Shown: piece after piece, positions 52,996 to 62,350 of the stretch
Numbering within the stretch: position 1 is the first letter of the stretch
Layout of the letters: the number at the start of each line of letters is the position of its first letter
Assembly: GCA_021737405.1 (NCBI GenBank)
Contig: JAIPEG010000003.1
Location: 124,001-188,000 of the forward strand
Direction: 5' to 3'
Origin: Bacteriovoracaceae bacterium
GTDB taxonomy: Bacteria; Bdellovibrionota; Bacteriovoracia; Bacteriovoracales; Bacteriovoracaceae
Length of the DNA stretch: 64,000 nt
Made by a program: the position numbers and the translations under genes
Notes under the pieces: generated by a model
Database searches by the model: none
What the model was told of the DNA's origin: nothing
The model's input: only the letters and a program-made list of their open reading frames with translations

Positions 52996-54642
52996 TTAAT
53001 AACCAGTAACTTGAAGAGATGGATCACCAAAGAGATGGTACCAGAGAAGGTTCTCTCGAGAAGCCTCTACATCTTCATAATTTTCAATCAAGTAGCGCTG
53101 CCCTTTCATGATTAGCTCATATAAACTTTGGGTTCTCTGATTTGCCAATTCATTGCCAATTGCAACGGCCATGATCGCCGGAGGGTCCCAACTAATGTCA
53201 ACAGAACCTCCAAAGTAGGCCACTGTTCCAACAGCTTTTCCAAGGTACTGACTATTCATGAAGCGCTCACCAAGTCTACCTTCATAACTAAAGCGACCAT
53301 TTTGGCAAGCAACGTCAATCATGACAGGCTTCACAGATCCAGGTCTAAGTCCTGCAATATCACTTGAGCTGTATTCATCTTTTGAAATTGAAGGCCAACT
53401 AGTGCCCGAGCCATGTCCAATATAATTAAACCACCGTGCTCCCTGATTAAAAGCCTTATTAATATTCTTAACTGTTGAAGAAGAATTTTCTTGAAAGAAG
53501 TAACTAGATGAGAAGCCCAGAGAGTTTTCTAGTGGTCCTAGCATCCTTTGCATATATACCACATCTGTTGGATCCCAGCCTTCATTACTCGCAATACCTA
53601 TCGCTTTTTTGGCACCCGAATTATCAGTCCAACTTTGGTCTCGATACTCTCTCATTTTTTCTATTTGAAGAGCGACTTCACTATTAGTAGCAGCAACAAT
53701 CCTGCCATAGAAGACGTCAGGGAAAACGTCCTGTGGTCCACCCATTGTAAAATAAGGGTAATCACTTGGCGTTTGTGGATCTGATGAGGTGGCAACAGAC
53801 AGTGGTGGAAGGATTCCTTCATGCCCCATAAGAACGGCATATTGAAATTGAGAATTCTTGTACTCTTTGTGAATAAAGTTTTTTAATTCATTTGCATTGG
53901 TCGCCACATCTTCATAGTAGAAAAGGCTTATTTGAAAGCCAGATTCCTCTTTAAAACTTTTAAAGGCCTGAGCACCACTGGCAAGTGACCTCGGGGCCAC
54001 GACCAACATTGTGTTACTCCTTGAAGAAACTGAACTTGCCCTTACCCCCAATGGATTCTTAACAACAACTTGGAGGTCTTCATAAACAGTCATCCCACCT
54101 AATTTTTGAAGAACCGGACGAACAACAACCTGAGTAATCCTCTCCCCTTGAAAGTCTCCTAAATCAACCAGCTCCACTAATCGATCTTCATCTTGGTTAT
54201 AAGAAGTAGCATCAAGTGAATATAAATTTTGATAAGCACTCAGACTCTTTTCACAGCGACAAGGTTTTAAAGGTGCGGGTAAACTTTTTAAACCCTTAAA
54301 GTAGTGCTTCTTCAAAAAGGTGACGTCTACCTTGAGGTCCTTTGGCGCCCCTTTTACTAAAAAGGACTTATAAGGAAGTTGTGGTTTGCCTGGAGTTTGA
54401 GCATTTTTAAGACCTTCAATACTCACGCTCACGAAGTCCCCTCTTAAGGGAGAGGCGAGTTTTTTCTCAACTTCAAATTTGGAAAACGTAGCTGAAAAAT
54501 TAAAAGTATTTGAATCTTCAGAAAAAAGTTCTAAGCGCTGCTTAACGTTATTTCCAGCTCCTAAATAATAAGTTTTTGCAAAAGTGGGGTTTAAAAATAC
54601 AAAAATTCCCAAAAATACAGATAGTGTCCTGTAATTGCTCAT
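52996..54642 (-). CDS. gingipain-type C25 cysteine protease, exported
   Basis: A 548-aa secreted protease of family C25. Signal peptide residues 1-22 (SVFLGIFVFLNPTFA). A pro-domain-like stretch (about 25-200) precedes the catalytic domain with H410 in NYIGHGSGTSW and the nucleophile C446 in IDVACQNGRF, the arrangement of gingipain R and related enzymes. ENLLWYHLFGDPSLQVTGY at the C-terminus is also typical. AAGGAC lies before the ATG. Extracellular or periplasmic protein digestion is the expected role. Confidence 0.88.
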   Translation of the reverse strand: MSNYRTLSVFLGIFVFLNPTFAKTYYLGAGNNVKQRLELFSEDSNTFNFSATFSKFEVEKKLASPLRGDFVSVSIEGLKNAQTPGKPQLPYKSFLVKGAPKDLKVDVTFLKKHYFKGLKSLPAPLKPCRCEKSLSAYQNLYSLDATSYNQDEDRLVELVDLGDFQGERITQVVVRPVLQKLGGMTVYEDLQVVVKNPLGVRASSVSSRSNTMLVVAPRSLASGAQAFKSFKEESGFQISLFYYEDVATNANELKNFIHKEYKNSQFQYAVLMGHEGILPPLSVATSSDPQTPSDYPYFTMGGPQDVFPDVFYGRIVAATNSEVALQIEKMREYRDQSWTDNSGAKKAIGIASNEGWDPTDVVYMQRMLGPLENSLGFSSSYFFQENSSSTVKNINKAFNQGARWFNYIGHGSGTSWPSISKDEYSSSDIAGLRPGSVKPVMIDVACQNGRFSYEGRLGERFMNSQYLGKAVGTVAYFGGSVDISWDPPAIMAVAIGNELANQRTQSLYELIMKGQRYLIENYEDVEASRENLLWYHLFGDPSLQVTGY

Positions 54643-54852
54643 ACTCTAGTCCTTATTGATGCGTATGAAGGACCTTTCGGCTACAAGTCATTTCTGAAAT
54701 AACGCTTAAGGCCTAAATATTTTACTTAGGCAAATAATGCGTCGATAAAGAAGAGAGATTAAGAAAACTAAACTGACAATTTCAGTCTATTTAGATATAG
54801 ATTTGCCTACGAATAAACATTTCCCCATTCAAAACCATAGGAAAAAAGCCTT
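54643..54852 (+). other. divergent intergenic region with inverted repeat
   Basis: 210 bases between the C25 gene and phnD. GCCTAA (54711-54716) pairs with TTAGGC (54726-54731) across nine bases, a possible operator. A plausible promoter for phnD is listed separately. No gene. Confidence 0.45.
54773..54801 (+). promoter_or_regulatory. sigma70-type promoter candidate for phnD
   Basis: CTGACA (54773-54778), 17-base spacer, TATAGA (54796-54801), about 50 bases before the ATG. Seen by eye; not proven. Confidence 0.5.
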
Positions 54853-55767
54853 ATGCCTTCCCTGCTTAATACTTCCACTTTTCTTTTAAGTTTCCTCCTC
54901 CTAAGTATGGTGGGCTGTCAAAATGATGCCCCTCTTGGGACCAAAGATAACCCTGTTAAACTCTATTTTACTCCCTCAGTTGATGCTGACACTATCTCTA
55001 CTAACTCCCGTGAGTTTATTGATTTCCTCGAAAAAGAAACGGGTCTTATTTTTAAGACAGGAATTCCCACTAATTATGTCGCCGTTGTAGAGGCCTTCGG
55101 TTCTAAGAGAGCTGATATAGGCGTGATGAATTCTTTTGGCTATTTAATGGCGAATGATAAGTATGGCGCGTCTGCCAAGTTGAGAGTGCTCAGATATGGC
55201 CATGATTACTATCAAGGACAAATCCTGGCCCATGTTGATTCTGGTATTAATAGTGTTTCCGACTTGGCTGGAAAAAAAATGGCGTTTGTGGATCCCTCAT
55301 CAACATCAGGATATATGTTTCCTCTGAAGATGATGAAAGAAGCGAATATTGAGCCTGGGAATACAACATTTGCCAATAAGCACGACAACGTCATAATCAT
55401 GATTTATCAAGGACAAGTTGATGCTGGTGCCACTTACTACTCGGCGCCAAGTGAAGACGGAAAAATTCGTGATGCTCGCGCAAGAGTTAAAACCCAATTT
55501 CCAGATGTAGAAGAAAAAATCAAAATTGTCGCCATTACTGATAAAATCCCAAATGACCCTTTTGTTTTCAGAAAAGATCTTTCAAAAGAAATTACTGATA
55601 AATTTATTGCGGCCGTTAAGAAATTCATTAGCACTGAGCAAGGAAAAGATATCTTTAAAAGAATCTATTCTGTAGAAGGCGTTGTCGATACTACAGATGC
55701 TGATTATGAAAGCCTAAGAACGATGGTTAAGGCCATTAACTTAGATACATCGACTCTGGTTAAGTAA
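54853..55767 (+). CDS. phnD: phosphate/phosphite/phosphonate-type ABC substrate-binding lipoprotein
   Basis: Extracytoplasmic binding protein of the PhnD/PtxB family, 304 aa. Lipobox MVGC at about residues 19-22 anchors it. The family pattern is clear: FTPSVDADTI near the start, KRADIGVMNSFGYL, LAGKKMAFVDPSSTSGYMFP (ligand-binding Ser/Thr cluster) and GQVDAGATYYSAP. It would deliver phosphite, phosphonate or a like oxyanion to the PhnE/PhnC pair encoded downstream past a protease gene. AGGA lies nine bases before the ATG. A terminator follows at once. No C-P lyase genes are in the window. Confidence 0.9.
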   Translation: MPSLLNTSTFLLSFLLLSMVGCQNDAPLGTKDNPVKLYFTPSVDADTISTNSREFIDFLEKETGLIFKTGIPTNYVAVVEAFGSKRADIGVMNSFGYLMANDKYGASAKLRVLRYGHDYYQGQILAHVDSGINSVSDLAGKKMAFVDPSSTSGYMFPLKMMKEANIEPGNTTFANKHDNVIIMIYQGQVDAGATYYSAPSEDGKIRDARARVKTQFPDVEEKIKIVAITDKIPNDPFVFRKDLSKEITDKFIAAVKKFISTEQGKDIFKRIYSVEGVVDTTDADYESLRTMVKAINLDTSTLVK

Positions 55768-55780
55768 GAATTTTAAACAA

Positions 55781-55808
55781 AAAAAAGGTCCCTACTGGGA
55801 CCTTTTTT
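55781..55808. terminator. bidirectional intrinsic terminator
   Basis: GGTCCC (55787-55792), TACT loop and GGGACC (55797-55802) flanked by six A and six T form a hairpin with U-tail on either strand, between the convergent phnD and trypsin-like genes. The two-sided fit suits termination of both. Confidence 0.88.
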
Positions 55809-55834
55809 ATGCCGAAAATCCTTTTCAGCTCATA

Positions 55835-56593
55835 CTAGTAAGACAACAATGCTTCTTCTGCCAGACAAGTACGAATCGCTGTTTTAAGATTTTCATTTTC
55901 AGAAATGACTGTTGCCGCATTTGAGCCGCCTCTTGTTGAGCAACCGCCATTTGTATGAATTGCTATAATTTTTTGATCACTCTCACGAATAATCGTTGAA
56001 CCACTATTTCCACCCATTGTATCCGCTACATGGTACATGGCACTCCCTCTAAAGCTGACGATCTCACCTGTGTGAGTTTGTTGAGCAAGGTTCCTCTCGG
56101 GGTCACTTTGATCTAGTCCGTAACCTGTAATTCTAACAACTGTTCCCGTTTGAGGCTTTGAGAAATCAACTTCATAAGTCCCCTGAACATCACCTGCAAA
56201 CAAACCAGTTACAGGATTTGCCATAACTCTCACAACGGCCCAATCATCACCGATTCTGTTATAAACATATTCCGAATTTGCCTTATCAATAGGATAAATA
56301 TCTTCTTCTGCAGGGTGTTGAATTCTTCCACCAACACTTGCAGGAGTGTTAAACTCAGCAAAGCCAAAAGTTCCACTGCAATGTCCTGCTGAAATGGCAC
56401 AGGTCTTACTGATCATTGTCACTGTACAACCACCACCATCTGTTCTTTTACCTAGCAATCTACCAATACTTGGAAGAGAAGACGGCACTCTGTCATCGAC
56501 TCCACAGATTGATTTTTCATTTGCTATTGCGCTAGATGTCATTACTGGTGTCAATAAAATTGCCATTAATAGACTGCCGGTGCCCACTTTCAT
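55835..56593 (-). CDS. trypsin-like serine protease, exported
   Basis: A 252-aa protein with signal peptide (residues 1-24, ...TSSAIANE). Chymotrypsin-fold triad: H71 in ISAGHCSG, D117 in GDDWAVVRV, S197 in GGNSGSTI. Several cysteines (KSIC, GGC, KTC, GHC, GGCST) suit disulfides. AAGGAGG is placed just before the ATG. Its position, on the opposite strand between phnD and phnC, interrupts a transporter operon. Role may be protein digestion; specificity is not evident. Confidence 0.9.
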   Translation of the reverse strand: MKVGTGSLLMAILLTPVMTSSAIANEKSICGVDDRVPSSLPSIGRLLGKRTDGGGCTVTMISKTCAISAGHCSGTFGFAEFNTPASVGGRIQHPAEEDIYPIDKANSEYVYNRIGDDWAVVRVMANPVTGLFAGDVQGTYEVDFSKPQTGTVVRITGYGLDQSDPERNLAQQTHTGEIVSFRGSAMYHVADTMGGNSGSTIIRESDQKIIAIHTNGGCSTRGGSNAATVISENENLKTAIRTCLAEEALLSY

Positions 56594-56913
56594 ACTTCCT
56601 CCTTGAAGTTTTAAAAAAAAAGAATTCTTAATTAGCTTAAGGCCTACAATTTCACTCTGGCGACTGACATTAACTTACCCATAAAGCATTTTTTTTTGCC
56701 AAAATAATGACAGAGGGCCTCTGCCCCCACTTTAGCTCATAAGCCCTCCAGAAAGAGAGATGAGAGAATCGTGGACAATTAAAACCGACTCTTTTACTAT
56801 GCTGATCACAACTAAATGTAAGAAATTGTTGATAAGCAAAGAAGTTGAGATCTTCCAAAAGTAATAATGGGAGGCACTCATTTTCTTTAAACTACAAGTT
56901 CAGGAACAAATTT
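56594..56913 (+). other. divergent intergenic region before phnC
   Basis: 320 bases without a gene I trust. An opposite-strand frame at 56670-56858 has no ribosome site. One promoter candidate is listed; a 9-base T run lies at about 56685-56695. Perhaps a leader or operator region for the phn genes. Confidence 0.5.
56772..56800 (+). promoter_or_regulatory. sigma70-type promoter candidate for phnC
   Basis: TGGACA (56772-56777), 17-base spacer, TACTAT (56795-56800). Transcription would start near 56807 and leave a leader of about 107 bases before phnC. Seen by eye. Confidence 0.45.
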
Positions 56914-57684
56914 ATGACCCAAAAAATTCTGGAAGTGGAAAAGCTTAATAAAGTTTACCCAAACGGTACCCATGCTCTTAGGGGCGTGAGCTTTGATGTT
57001 AATAGAGGAGAATTCCTTGTCGTCATTGGCCTCTCGGGTTCAGGGAAGTCTACCCTTCTTCGCTGTGTAAACAGATTACATGAGCCAACAACTGGAAAGA
57101 TCCTTTTTGAAGGCAATGATATTACCAACATTAAAGGCAAGCCTCTTAGAAGTTTACGCTCTCGCATTGGTATGATCTTTCAGCACTTTAATCTCATTCC
57201 AAGAAAAACGGTCCTAACAAATGTTCTCACCGGAACTCTGGCGAGAAATGGCATAGCAAAATCTATTTTTGGAATTTTTCCTGAAGAAGATAAAAAGAAA
57301 GCGATGGACCTCATCGAGCTTGTCGGTCTTACAGGCAAAGAAAATCGCCGCGCCGACAATCTCTCTGGTGGTCAACAGCAAAGAGTTGCCATTGCCCGCG
57401 CCCTTATGCAAAACCCAAGTATTTTACTAGCAGATGAACCTGTCGCGTCTCTAGATCCAGCGACGAGTCACTCTGTCATGCAGTACCTTAAAAAGGTAAA
57501 CGAAGAACTTGGTGTGACTATTATTTGTAACCTCCACTTTCTCTCTCTCGTGCGCCAATATGCGACCAGGGTTATCGCTCTTAAGGACGGAAACTTAATC
57601 TATGAAGGCAGTCCATCTGAGATAGATGAGAATTGGTTTCAAACAATCTACGGCGAAGATGCTGTAGAAGTGACGATTGATTAA
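56914..57684 (+). CDS. phnC: phosphonate/phosphite-type ABC transporter ATPase
   Basis: ATP-binding subunit, 256 aa. Walker A GLSGSGKST, Q-loop GMIFQHFNLIP, signature LSGGQQQRVAIARAL, Walker B ILLADEPVASLDP, and H-loop NLHFLS are complete, so it is an active ATPase. The 'HFNLI-RKTVLTNVL' run matches PhnC proteins. ATG at 56914, with AGGA upstream. phnE follows after 23 bases. Confidence 0.93.
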   Translation: MTQKILEVEKLNKVYPNGTHALRGVSFDVNRGEFLVVIGLSGSGKSTLLRCVNRLHEPTTGKILFEGNDITNIKGKPLRSLRSRIGMIFQHFNLIPRKTVLTNVLTGTLARNGIAKSIFGIFPEEDKKKAMDLIELVGLTGKENRRADNLSGGQQQRVAIARALMQNPSILLADEPVASLDPATSHSVMQYLKKVNEELGVTIICNLHFLSLVRQYATRVIALKDGNLIYEGSPSEIDENWFQTIYGEDAVEVTID

Positions 57685-57707
57685 TTTTTAAAGAGAAAAG
57701 GGCCCAT

Positions 57708-58781
57708 ATGAAAGCAACACAAGAAACACTTCTTCTTAATTCAGAGCCAAAAGGTCTTGGTCAAATGAAAAAAGTCATGACAGCTTATGCGATTGATTTA
57801 GTTCACTGGGCCTATATCTCCTTGGTGAGTTATAAAATCATTTATCAAAAAATTATTCTCGATTTAAGAGGACCAGAATTTTCATGGAATGAGCCCGTCT
57901 ATGCTCTGGCCATTGGCGCACTTCTCGCCCTCACCCTCTTTTTCACTAAGTTCTCTGTTGGACGCGCCGTAAAAGGATTATATGACCTTGATGAAAACCA
58001 AGGCGTTCTTCGAGAGCCATTTACCCTTTTGGGCTATTTCACGGTTTTCCTTACGTTTGTAGCAGGACTTTTTATTTCACAAGTTTCTTTAAGAGAGTTC
58101 TTATCTGAAGCAGGTCTTCTTGGAGCAAAGAGAATTTTTACCGCTCTTTTAAATCCTAACTTTGGCATCATTGAGCCAGCGATTTTTGCAGCGATTGAAA
58201 CCATTTACATGGCCTTTATTGCCACCGTTATTGCTCTGCCCTTTGCCTTTCTCTTTGGCTTCTTTGCCGCGAGAAATTTAATGATGGCATCCCCTGCTCT
58301 TTTCTTTCTCTATAATCTCACGCGCTTCATGCTAAATATGACTCGCTCAATTGAACCTCTGGTTTGGGCGATTATTTTCTCTGTTTGGGTTGGTATTGGA
58401 CCTTTTGCTGGTATGCTTGCTCTTTGCCTTCATTCAGTTTCCTCTCTTGCAAAACTTTATTCCGAGCAAATTGAAAATATCTCTGATGGCCCCATTGAAG
58501 CGATGACGGCCACAGGTGCTCACCCTATCCAAATTATTTGGTTTGGTGTTGTCCCTCAAATTATTCTACCTTACCTCTCCTTTACCATTTACCGTTGGGA
58601 CATCAATGTTCGTATGGCCACCGTGATTGGCCTTGTCGGAGGTGGTGGTATTGGAACCATGCTTATGCAATATCAGGGTCTTGCCAAGTGGAATGAAGTT
58701 GGTCTTTTGGCCATAACCATTGCCGTTATTGTCTGGGTAATGGACTATTCTTCATCTAAAATTAGAGAATCTATCAAGTAG
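57708..58781 (+). CDS. phnE: phosphonate/phosphite-type ABC transporter permease, extended
   Basis: Membrane subunit, 357 aa, longer than usual for PhnE (about 260-290). Six to seven helices; the core has the BPD_transp_1 coupling motif EAMTATGAHPIQIIWFGVVPQ. Extra N-terminal 85 residues hold two more helices (ISLVSYKIIYQ, YALAIGALLALTLFF) and a short loop. It works with PhnC and PhnD. A terminator follows. Confidence 0.9.
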   Translation: MKATQETLLLNSEPKGLGQMKKVMTAYAIDLVHWAYISLVSYKIIYQKIILDLRGPEFSWNEPVYALAIGALLALTLFFTKFSVGRAVKGLYDLDENQGVLREPFTLLGYFTVFLTFVAGLFISQVSLREFLSEAGLLGAKRIFTALLNPNFGIIEPAIFAAIETIYMAFIATVIALPFAFLFGFFAARNLMMASPALFFLYNLTRFMLNMTRSIEPLVWAIIFSVWVGIGPFAGMLALCLHSVSSLAKLYSEQIENISDGPIEAMTATGAHPIQIIWFGVVPQIILPYLSFTIYRWDINVRMATVIGLVGGGGIGTMLMQYQGLAKWNEVGLLAITIAVIVWVMDYSSSKIRESIK

Positions 58782-58808
58782 ATCTTACCTTAGTAAATAC
58801 AATGCTTT

Positions 58809-58832
58809 AAGGCCTCTGTTGAGGCCTTTTTT
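58809..58832 (+). terminator. intrinsic terminator after phnE
   Basis: AAGGCCTC (58809-58816), TGTT loop, GAGGCCTT (58821-58828) and a run of T form a strong rho-independent hairpin ending the phnCE transcript. It lies about 30 bases past the phnE stop. Confidence 0.88.
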
Positions 58833-58880
58833 CTTTTGTTTTTATTTAAGACCCACCTAAAAAAGTCCGATAAATTCATT

Positions 58881-60011
58881 ATGAAAAAGTGTTTAATTAT
58901 TACTCCTGTCTTTTTGTTTTTATTAAGCATCCAATTGTTTGCTCAGGACAATGTCGAACGGGAGAGAATGAATAATTTATTAAGAGCTCCACTGGGCAAT
59001 ATAAGTCAGTCTGTATGGAGAAATGCACTTGTCTCTTACCTTTCCCAATGCGTTGGGGAATGCCCTTGTGCCCTGGTGGTTTCTGAAGGAATTCAAGGCG
59101 ACATCAATTCTGCCAACATGTGGATTGGCACTTTTAAAGACGGTCAACCAACTGAACTGTGGTCTGGCCTGGCCTCAAGGCTCGCTTCCGGTGACCAAAA
59201 CCGAGAAAATGTCAGTATGCCTACAGATCGGTGTAAAAGAAGAAATGGAGTCGCCGAAGTCAGGGGTAATCAAGCCTGTATTCCCCAAAGAAGCTGCCGA
59301 GATGTTTCCGTTTATCGCAGTCTCGCTGATGAACTTGGTCTGCCCGAAAATGTTGCTCTCACCTCCTTTTATTTCAGTACACCTATGCAAAATGAGATGT
59401 ACAAATTTCACGACTTTTATCCATGTACCTCAACTCCATGCCCAGCAACACTTGGTTGCCTTGGATTAGAAAGACATGCCATGAAAGCGCTTTGCCTCAA
59501 TCATATGGGTTCAAATGGATCTAATGGTATTGAAGCACCTGAAAGAGCTGGTGGTGTTTGGCTCTATTTTCATAACACGGGAAGGCCAAATCAGAACCCA
59601 GGCGATGAAGACAGTGCCTTTGCTGGTTACAGATCTTTAGCACAAAACGGAAAATGCTCAAATGTTTCAACTGCAAACCTCTCTTCTGGTGAGCTCATGT
59701 CACCTTCAAGTATCTTGGCAAGTGGAGGGGGCAGAACAACCTCGGGTAGAAGCCCTTCATCATCAAATGGTGGTGGTCTGTTGCAAGGCTTTAATCAACT
59801 CGCAGGGCTAGGACAACAGCAAGGTCAGGAGCGAGGAGAAGAGCAAGCGCTGAGTCCTCAACAGGAACAATTTCAAAGGGCCATTCGAAGAGAATGTAAT
59901 CAAACAACTGCTGAAGCTTGTCCAAATGTTAGTGAATCAATCATTAATGAATATTGTGAAGATGTAAGAAGATTCACTCGAAATGCTTGCGAGTTTGAGA
60001 GAAAAGACTAG
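58881..60011 (+). CDS. Cys-rich exported protein of unknown function
   Basis: A 376-aa protein with signal peptide (residues 1-21, ...SIQLFA). More than ten cysteines are spread over the first 250 residues (CVGECPCAL, RCKRR, ACIPQRSCR, PCPATLGCLGL), so many disulfides are likely. A Gly/Ser/Gln-rich stretch (about 280-330) links to a C-terminal helical part with four more cysteines. The ATG at 58881 is chosen; an upstream in-frame codon has no ribosome site. Its stop is followed directly by the next gene's ATG, so they form one transcript. No family recognised. Confidence 0.78.
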   Translation: MKKCLIITPVFLFLLSIQLFAQDNVERERMNNLLRAPLGNISQSVWRNALVSYLSQCVGECPCALVVSEGIQGDINSANMWIGTFKDGQPTELWSGLASRLASGDQNRENVSMPTDRCKRRNGVAEVRGNQACIPQRSCRDVSVYRSLADELGLPENVALTSFYFSTPMQNEMYKFHDFYPCTSTPCPATLGCLGLERHAMKALCLNHMGSNGSNGIEAPERAGGVWLYFHNTGRPNQNPGDEDSAFAGYRSLAQNGKCSNVSTANLSSGELMSPSSILASGGGRTTSGRSPSSSNGGGLLQGFNQLAGLGQQQGQERGEEQALSPQQEQFQRAIRRECNQTTAEACPNVSESIINEYCEDVRRFTRNACEFERKD

Positions 60012-61628
60012 ATGAACGTAAAAAATCTCTTTCAACATTCCCTTTTTTTATCACTTATTCTCATGACTACATCACATGCCCTTCAACTTGGATCGGAAAG
60101 GTTTGAAGCTTTTACCCAAGGAACAGCTGACTATGGTCTCCTCGTTGGAATGGGTCACAACCCAGAGATAAATAGCAATATGTTTTTTACCGACCAGGAC
60201 TTTGTCAGCGGTATCGCCTCTCATCCTTTTCCCAATGGATCAGGAGAGAAATACTTTGTTGCCAATATGATGAACTTCCAAGGAAATTACGTCATGGCAG
60301 GCGCAAAATCGGACCCAAGAAGTAGTGCATTTATCATGAATTCTATGGACCGCTTACTTACTGACCCCCAGGCCGAGATAGAATTAGCTGAAGGTCTAAC
60401 AGCAAGCAGACTCTCCGTGGCCCAAGCAGGAGAAAATGCTGCTCGATATATTGAACCCGAGATCATCACACCAGAAGTAGGCTTCTATCAGACGGCCGAC
60501 AATCAACAATCCTTTGAATCTGCCTATGAGAATGTCTTATTAGGTCAAGCTGAAGAGGCATTGTTTCGAAGTGATGAGAGTGACTCCATTACCTACTTTC
60601 AAGAGCAAGTTGCTAACTACAAAAATAGTGATGACAAACAAAATGAGGCCCGAAGCTACCAAAGAGATGGCCTCATGCGATCAAAGCAAACGGCCGAGAC
60701 CTTCAGAGATTTCTTCCAATTGAAGGCCTCTATAAGTGATCAAAATCTTCAATTGATGCCGACACAAGAGAGTATTTTAAACACTTGTAAATCAAACACT
60801 CCTTCCGGAGAAGATCTTCAACAGATTTACAACTCTTCCATGCCACAAGATGAGATTGCTTTTTATAACTTCCCTCCTCCTGAATACAGCTTTAATTTTT
60901 GTGAACAGTATCTTCATAACGAAAGCAGTTTCCTGATAAGAAATAGACCAGTCCGAACTCAACTTAAAACATTAGTAGAAGACTCTACAAAAATGGCCAA
61001 AGGTCTTGATGAGATATCAAGAGAGTTGAGTAATAGAGAATTGTCCCTTGAAGACATTGCGAGTGTCTTATCAAATAATGAGGCCTGGAAAACATTGGCC
61101 GAAAGGGCGAAGGCCTATAAGGAATGTGAAAAGACCAAATGCTTGGACGCTGCTGAAAAAGCGCTTGGTAGTATGGTTAATTTTCCGGGAGCAGAAAATC
61201 ATTATGGCGCTGATAAAAGAGAATTAAGAAAACTCATCAGTATGATTAAACAAACGGGAAAAATTTCAGGTCAAGAATCAGCTCTCTTAAATAAGTTTAA
61301 GGAAAACAGCAATTCTCAGGCGACCTTAAAAGACGGCAAGAAAATCGTCACTTCCAAGAGTGGAACAAGTAAAGATTCTGCCCTTGAATCAGGAGAAAAA
61401 GGTACTCGAGAAGAAGGAAATGAAAGGGACCTGGCGTCTCTTAAAATTGGGCCTGAATCTATCTACAAAGGAAAGCGCTTCCCTCGTGGTGGTGGCTATT
61501 TTCGTGGTGAAGATGGAGTTTTACGAGGGCCAAGTGGAAAGCCAGTGCAAGGATATGCCGCTCCTCATAGCAACGATCTCTTTGAAATCATTAGTCGCCG
61601 CTATCATCTAAAAATGCTCTCTCAATAG
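60012..61628 (+). CDS. large exported protein of unknown function, paired with upstream gene
   Basis: A 538-aa protein with signal peptide (residues 1-22, FLSLILMTTSHA). It starts at the base after the stop of the previous gene. Mostly helical and hydrophilic; a Lys/Glu-rich zone (about 420-485) precedes a Gly-rich, basic stretch (FPRGGGYFRGEDGVLRG) that looks surface- or nucleic-acid-like. Few cysteines. No family recognised. The pair probably acts together outside the inner membrane. Confidence 0.76.
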   Translation: MNVKNLFQHSLFLSLILMTTSHALQLGSERFEAFTQGTADYGLLVGMGHNPEINSNMFFTDQDFVSGIASHPFPNGSGEKYFVANMMNFQGNYVMAGAKSDPRSSAFIMNSMDRLLTDPQAEIELAEGLTASRLSVAQAGENAARYIEPEIITPEVGFYQTADNQQSFESAYENVLLGQAEEALFRSDESDSITYFQEQVANYKNSDDKQNEARSYQRDGLMRSKQTAETFRDFFQLKASISDQNLQLMPTQESILNTCKSNTPSGEDLQQIYNSSMPQDEIAFYNFPPPEYSFNFCEQYLHNESSFLIRNRPVRTQLKTLVEDSTKMAKGLDEISRELSNRELSLEDIASVLSNNEAWKTLAERAKAYKECEKTKCLDAAEKALGSMVNFPGAENHYGADKRELRKLISMIKQTGKISGQESALLNKFKENSNSQATLKDGKKIVTSKSGTSKDSALESGEKGTREEGNERDLASLKIGPESIYKGKRFPRGGGYFRGEDGVLRGPSGKPVQGYAAPHSNDLFEIISRRYHLKMLSQ

Positions 61629-61846
61629 TTCATTCAAAGGCCAATATCTCCTGGCCACATAGAAGGTATTCCTCATTCGAATACTTCTTTCTTAAAAAAT
61701 CACCTATAAAAGAAACCAGGGAAGAGTTGGGTTTCTTTTCCATTTCCTGAGATAACCTCAGGCTATCAAATAAATGATTTTATTTCATTTTTAGAAACCC
61801 TCTAGAGTCTTTATAAATAAGACATCACTAACCCTTTGGAGGAATT
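61629..61846 (+). other. intergenic region with weak terminator candidate
   Basis: 218 bases. GTATTC (61666-61671) and GAATAC (61679-61684) with a following T-rich run could form a weak hairpin. No gene seen. Confidence 0.35.
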
Positions 61847-62326
61847 ATGAAATTAAAAAAATGGACTTCCCTTATCAGTTTTTTGGCCCTTGTTTGGAGT
61901 GCCCTCACCTTTGCTCAATTAGACCGTAATAGCGCGGCCTACAACCTAGAAGCAGGCCTGGCCCTTAAAGGTTATGACCCTGTCTCTTACTTTGCAGAAG
62001 GTGGTTCTCTTCCTCAAAAAGGAAAAAGTAGTCTTTCTTTAGAGCACAAAGGTGTCACCTACTTCTTTGCCAACAATGACAATAGAGAAGTGTTTAAGAC
62101 AATGCCAGAGAGATATGAGCCAACTTATGGCGGGTTTTGTGCTTGGGCAATGGCCAATGGTTCGGCGATTGACATTATTCCAGACATCTTCACCATCAAT
62201 GGAAACCGCTTGCATCTGTTCTTTTCAAAACGTGCAAAACGAAACTTTGACAGAGATGTGGCCAAGTACGAAAGCATGGCAGATTCAAACTGGAAAAGTC
62301 TCTCCGGTGAATCACCAAGACTTTAA
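61847..62326 (+). CDS. exported YHS-domain protein
   Basis: A 159-aa periplasmic protein: signal peptide residues 1-24, then the YHS pattern ALKGYDPVSYF, VTYFFANNDNREVFKTMPERYEPTYGGFCA, typical of YHS proteins that bind transition metals. GGAGG precedes the ATG. It opens a row of four genes with redox/metal themes. Metal and partner are unknown. Confidence 0.86.
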   Translation: MKLKKWTSLISFLALVWSALTFAQLDRNSAAYNLEAGLALKGYDPVSYFAEGGSLPQKGKSSLSLEHKGVTYFFANNDNREVFKTMPERYEPTYGGFCAWAMANGSAIDIIPDIFTINGNRLHLFFSKRAKRNFDRDVAKYESMADSNWKSLSGESPRL

Positions 62327-62350
62327 AAAAATAAACAAATGAGGTGGAAA

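Noticed and set aside
56670-56858. A 62-aa minus-strand frame between the trypsin and phnC genes
   Set aside because: No start signal or family; the stretch reads better as promoter DNA.
59023-59469. A 148-aa frame inside the Cys-rich exported-protein gene
   Set aside because: It lies in another frame of a better-supported gene, has no ribosome site and its residues look like a shadow.
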